This document shows positions 7,371-9,452 of a DNA stretch of 9,452 bases, piece after piece (position 1 is the stretch's first letter; each line of letters starts with the position of its first letter). Below the pieces are notes generated by a model, which worked only from the letters and a program-made list of their open reading frames with translations, searched no databases and had not been told where the DNA came from. A program made the translations under genes and the position numbers. The stretch is from a bacterium (GTDB taxonomy: Bacteria; Patescibacteriota; Minisyncoccia; Minisyncoccales; PWPS01): positions 1 through 9,452 of the forward strand of contig JAGYLR010000025.1 of the NCBI GenBank assembly GCA_018400895.1, in the 5' to 3' direction.

Positions 7371-7442
7371 TGCCGGGTCGTCTAATCGGTAGGACGGTAG
7401 GTTTTGGTCCTATTAGTCTAGGTTCGAGTCCTAGCCCGGCAG
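7371..7442 (+). tRNA. tRNA-Gln (anticodon UUG)
   Basis: This 72-base cloverleaf has a perfect 7-pair acceptor stem (TGCCGGG 7371-7377 with CCCGGCA 7435-7441). The D-arm is 7380-7383/7392-7395. The anticodon stem is 7397-7401/7409-7413 around loop TTTTGGT, with anticodon TTG at 7404-7406. The variable loop is four bases. The T-arm is CTAGG-TTCGAGT-CCTAG (7418-7434). A first-position U and discriminator G73 (7442) fit the glutamine identity set known from E. coli. CCA is not encoded (GCAA follows), so it must be added by nucleotidyltransferase. It lies 4 bases after the dnaX stop and is probably cut out of the dnaX transcript by RNase P. Confidence 0.96.
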
Positions 7443-7605
7443 CAAGGCACAATTCTGCGCCTTGCTTCGCCTGAAAGGTGAGGCAAGGCAAAGAATTTGA
7501 CGCAGACAGGTACAGAATTGTACCTGTCCATAATAATTATACCTCCCCATATTCTCCCAGGGGCGAACTGGTAGTCCGAAGACTAAGCCGAAACAAAATT
7601 GACCA
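7443..7605 (+). other. Hairpin-rich spacer after tRNA-Gln; possible structured RNA or leader
   Basis: This spacer has no gene but folds strongly. Hairpin A: 7459-7471 with 7477-7489, 13 pairs (two G-U), loop TGAAA. An outer stem AATTCT (7451-7456) with AGAATT (7492-7497) extends it. Hairpin B: GACAGGTAC (7505-7513) with GTACCTGTC (7520-7528), 9 perfect pairs, loop AGAATT. Hairpin C: TAGTC-CGAA-GACTA (7572-7585). GCAAGGC at 7442-7448 can also pair with 7459-7465, so it competes with hairpin A, and AATTCT can instead pair with the loop of hairpin B. No T-run follows any stem, so these are not ordinary terminators. Role unknown; it could be tRNA 3' processing signals, a leader of the next gene, or a small RNA. 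Confidence 0.45.
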
Positions 7606-8418
7606 ATGGATTCTGAAAAAGAAGAAAAAATAAACAACAAAAAAACAACTAAACAAAAAGGTTTTTGGGATCTTATTGTCTTACCTTTTAAGGCAATAGG
7701 ATTAATTTTTTCTTTTCTCTTCAAAAGCATTAAAGTAATAAAAAAGATTGTATCAGTAATTTTATTGATATTTATTATTTGGTTTGGATATAATTTTTAT
7801 GTTGCTTTTTCTCAGTTTACAGAAAGTGGAGTTGATAAAGAAACAGCAGCAATAGAGGCTTTTAATACAACTTTAAATAGCATGGTCAGTGCTTTTGAGA
7901 GAATACCAAGAAGTATTGATATTAAAAATCCCTTTCTTCGTTCATATACTAATGAAGAAAATATTAGAGAGTTGTTTATAGAAACTAGAGGAATGCCAGA
8001 GGCTTATGTTCTAATAATAAGCTATGACAAAATAAAAGAGGGGGTGCCAATTAAAAGAGAAAATCCTTTACAGTTTGAAGTTTGGTTTTATGGAGATCCT
8101 TATAACAACAAAGTAGTTTTTGAGAACGGATTTTTTAAAGAAGAAAAGAGAATATCTGCTACAGATGATTTTATTGGAAACAGTGTAAATCCTTTGATTT
8201 TTAATGAAGGAACATCAAAAAGCATGGTTCAAAGTATTTTTGGTACACCGAGCTGTACCTTAACGGAAAAAGCAGGAGAAGATGTTTTAACAACATACAG
8301 GTTTAAAGAGACAAACAATACCCCATTAGCAGCGGTAACATTTGTAAACGAGAAGCTTATTTCTGTAACAGCGGGAATAGTATTCCTCTCCGATAACGAA
8401 GAACAATTATGCAAATAG
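7606..8418 (+). CDS. Unrecognised membrane-anchored protein with possible BamE-like C-terminal segment
   Basis: I do not recognise this 270-residue protein. It begins with a charged Lys/Glu-rich tail (1-19), then an amphipathic aromatic stretch (20-43), then one strong membrane helix at about 47-68. The remaining ~200 residues are probably outside the membrane. Residues 135-190 contain beta-type segments such as LQFEVWFYGDP. Residues 200-260 (NEGTSKSMVQSIFGTP, then an alternating YRF...AAVTFVNEKLISV pattern) resemble the SmpA/OmlA (BamE) type fold, where G-x-S/T...V...lG-x-P is followed by beta strands; this is a weak visual resemblance. Only two cysteines occur, at 217 and 269. The ATG follows a hairpin-rich spacer with no visible Shine-Dalgarno site. 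Its end overlaps the next gene by 10 bases, which suggests co-translation and a shared envelope role. Confidence 0.75.
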   Translation: MDSEKEEKINNKKTTKQKGFWDLIVLPFKAIGLIFSFLFKSIKVIKKIVSVILLIFIIWFGYNFYVAFSQFTESGVDKETAAIEAFNTTLNSMVSAFERIPRSIDIKNPFLRSYTNEENIRELFIETRGMPEAYVLIISYDKIKEGVPIKRENPLQFEVWFYGDPYNNKVVFENGFFKEEKRISATDDFIGNSVNPLIFNEGTSKSMVQSIFGTPSCTLTEKAGEDVLTTYRFKETNNTPLAAVTFVNEKLISVTAGIVFLSDNEEQLCK

Positions 8419-9287
8419 AAAAAAATAAAAATGGGTTTATTACTATTGTGGCAGCTGTTGTGACTGTTGCCGTGATTGGTGGTGGAATTTTTATGGGAAG
8501 TGCAGCAATAGACAATGTTGCTAAAAGTGGTTGCGGAGATTCTGTAGAAAGATGGCGAAGCGGACAATCTTATGCAGATATTGCTGACAACAAAGAAGGG
8601 GCCATTGAGCAGGCGCAGAAGTGCCAAGAAGCAGTAACCAAAGCAACAGAAGTTGCAAAAGCAAATGCAGCACTACTTGGAAGAGCTTCTAATATTAGTG
8701 GAAGTGGGGTAGAGATGATATCAACAGAAGCGGTTAATATTATGATGGATTATGTTGAAGAATCATCCAAAGAAAATCATAAGCCGTTAAGCAAAAACAA
8801 GCGTCCGCCAAGCGATGTTCGTGAGAAAATAGAAGAAAAGGAAATAGAGGAAAAAAGAGCAGAAGAGGTTCAAATAGAAAGAGCAGAAGAGGTCCAGCAA
8901 GAAAAAGAGGTTTTTACAGAAACAAAAGAAGAAACAAAAAAAGATGATTGCAAACTTGAGATTTTAGATAATGGAACACCAAATGTTCTTACTTCTTGTA
9001 AAGATGGGTCTACTGGCTTTTGGTATTCAGACAAAGACGGTGATATTTCAAAGCTAAGAGTTAGATATCGTATCAATGTGCCAGATCTTGGAGGACATCA
9101 AGAACTTGAATGGCAGGAGATGAATTATAATGTAAAAGGAGATTCTGTTTGTGGGTTTGAATATACAGAAACAGATGGCTATCCTGATTCTCCTTTTGGT
9201 GGTTACAAGTCTTATATATACGTTGATGTCCAATTAGTTGATAGCAGAGGAAATTTCAGTAACATCTCCTCTTGTCAGGTGAACTAA
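8409..9287 (+). CDS. Unrecognised secreted, membrane-anchored six-cysteine protein
   Basis: I do not recognise this 292-residue protein. A short basic N-terminus (KNKNG) precedes GFITIVAAVVTVAVIGGG, a membrane anchor at 9-30. The G-F junction recalls a type IV prepilin site, but Glu at position +5 is missing, so a plain signal anchor is likelier. Residues 35-120 are mostly helical, with C42 and C72. Residues 121-180 are a highly charged Lys/Glu linker with a repeated RAEEVQ unit. Residues 181-292 look like a compact beta-rich domain (DKDGDISKLRVRYRI, then YIYVDVQLVDSRGNFS) with four cysteines (181, 197, 248, 289), reminiscent of Ig-like sandwiches. All six cysteines lie after the anchor, so two or three disulfides are plausible. 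It overlaps the preceding gene by 10 bases. Confidence 0.75.
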   Translation: MQIEKNKNGFITIVAAVVTVAVIGGGIFMGSAAIDNVAKSGCGDSVERWRSGQSYADIADNKEGAIEQAQKCQEAVTKATEVAKANAALLGRASNISGSGVEMISTEAVNIMMDYVEESSKENHKPLSKNKRPPSDVREKIEEKEIEEKRAEEVQIERAEEVQQEKEVFTETKEETKKDDCKLEILDNGTPNVLTSCKDGSTGFWYSDKDGDISKLRVRYRINVPDLGGHQELEWQEMNYNVKGDSVCGFEYTETDGYPDSPFGGYKSYIYVDVQLVDSRGNFSNISSCQVN

Positions 9288-9330
9288 AAACAGAAAACAG
9301 AAAAATAGGAAAATAGGAAAAAAAAATAGG
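9287..9330 (+). repeat. Short purine-rich degenerate tandem repeats
   Basis: AAAACAG occurs twice (9287-9293, 9294-9300). Then A-runs ending in TAGG occur three times (9301-9309, 9310-9317, 9318-9330). The tract begins at the last base of the preceding stop codon and runs directly into the GGGAC palindrome. Confidence 0.7.
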
Positions 9331-9341
9331 GGACAGGTCCC
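9330..9341. repeat. GGGAC-AG-GTCCC palindrome, REP-like or weak terminator
   Basis: GGGAC (9330-9334) and GTCCC (9337-9341) flank AG, preceded by an A-rich tract and followed by TTTT (9342-9345). As RNA, with a four-base loop, it could act as a weak terminator for the 7606-9287 unit. The GGGGACAGGTCCC form resembles palindromes I associate with REP elements near IS200-like transposases; that association is from memory and is not shown by this window. Confidence 0.45.
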
Positions 9342-9383
9342 TTTTAGTCGGGAAATTAGGCGTTTTAAACTATAAAAACCCCC

Positions 9384-9404
9384 TGCGCACCCCTGGGGTG
9401 CACA
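9384..9404. repeat. GC-rich imperfect palindrome
   Basis: TGCGCACCCC (9384-9393) and GGGGTGCACA (9395-9404) face each other around a single T, with one mismatch (9386/9402). In an AT-rich region this GC-rich inverted repeat stands out. It lies between two other palindromes and may belong to the same mobile or regulatory element. Confidence 0.6.
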
Positions 9405-9427
9405 CGGTAAACAAAACACAAAAATGT

Positions 9428-9452
9428 CAAAGGTTGCACCTATGCAACTTTG
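9428..9452. repeat. Bulged hairpin at right edge, IS200/REP-like or operator
   Basis: CAAAGGTTGCA (9428-9438) pairs with TGCAACTTTG (9443-9452) around CCTA, perfect except for one bulged G. Hairpins with a single bulge are the type recognised by Y1 tyrosine transposases of the IS200/IS605 and REP-associated families. A palindromic TTGCA...TGCAA could instead be a MarR-type operator. The deciding sequence lies beyond the window. Confidence 0.5.

Noticed and set aside
7371..7442. tRNA as an integration site (att)
   Set aside because: No direct repeat of the tRNA 3' end was seen elsewhere in the window, and no integrase gene is present.
7443..7605. Second tRNA, SRP RNA or tmRNA in the spacer
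   Set aside because: No T-arm TTC motif, no SRP GGAAG loop pattern and no tmRNA acceptor ends were found.
7225..7730. Two minus-strand open frames crossing the tRNA and the spacer
   Set aside because: They run antisense through dnaX, tRNA-Gln and the folded spacer, with no family-like features.
8229..8627. 132-codon minus-strand open frame
   Set aside because: Antisense to the junction of the two envelope genes; Ser/Asn/His-rich composition typical of a shadow.
1..9452. CRISPR array or alternative genetic code
   Set aside because: No regularly spaced direct repeats exist, and TGA ends the exchanger, rmuC and exporter genes at sensible positions, so TGA is not recoded.

Overview
The window is AT-rich, tightly packed and uses the standard code, since TGA is a working stop in three genes. 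It most resembles a small-genome Patescibacteria/CPR bacterium, probably of the Parcubacteria type. The grounds are compact versions of DnaX and RmuC, very short or overlapping gene junctions, few recognisable Shine-Dalgarno sites, a tRNA without encoded CCA, and two unrecognised membrane/secreted proteins, one with an N-terminus of the GFI(x)I anchor type I associate with this group. The lineage is an inference; no phylogenetic marker was compared.

Left part, plus strand: the 3' end of a sodium/calcium-exchanger-family membrane protein (2-724) whose ion-binding residues are largely replaced; then a promoter overlapping its stop codon; then a ~273-base strongly folded element (753-1025) closed by a long terminal helix and holding two further long arms; then rmuC and rplU, joined by an ATGA overlap and ended by a bidirectional hairpin terminator.

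Centre, minus strand: a cysS-dnaB-recR operon with overlapping gene ends, running from about 5666 down to the shared terminator at 2313-2339. Its promoter lies back to back with that of a plus-strand operon. Both -10 boxes sit only 6-9 bases from an ATG, which predicts leaderless transcripts.

Right part, plus strand: a COG2426-type small membrane exporter gene overlaps dnaX by ATGA. tRNA-Gln(UUG) begins 4 bases after the dnaX stop. A 163-base hairpin-rich spacer follows, then two overlapping genes for unrecognised envelope proteins: a membrane-anchored protein with a possible BamE-like C-terminal segment, and an anchored secreted protein with six cysteines. The right edge (9288-9452) carries purine-rich short repeats and three imperfect palindromes that look like REP/IS200-type hairpins, possibly leading into a mobile gene outside the window.

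Functionally, most of the window is core housekeeping: replication (DnaB, DnaX), recombination repair (RecR, RmuC) and translation (L21, CysRS, tRNA-Gln). The material most worth a second look is the folded element ahead of rmuC, the folded spacer after tRNA-Gln, the two-gene envelope module, and the palindromes at the right edge.
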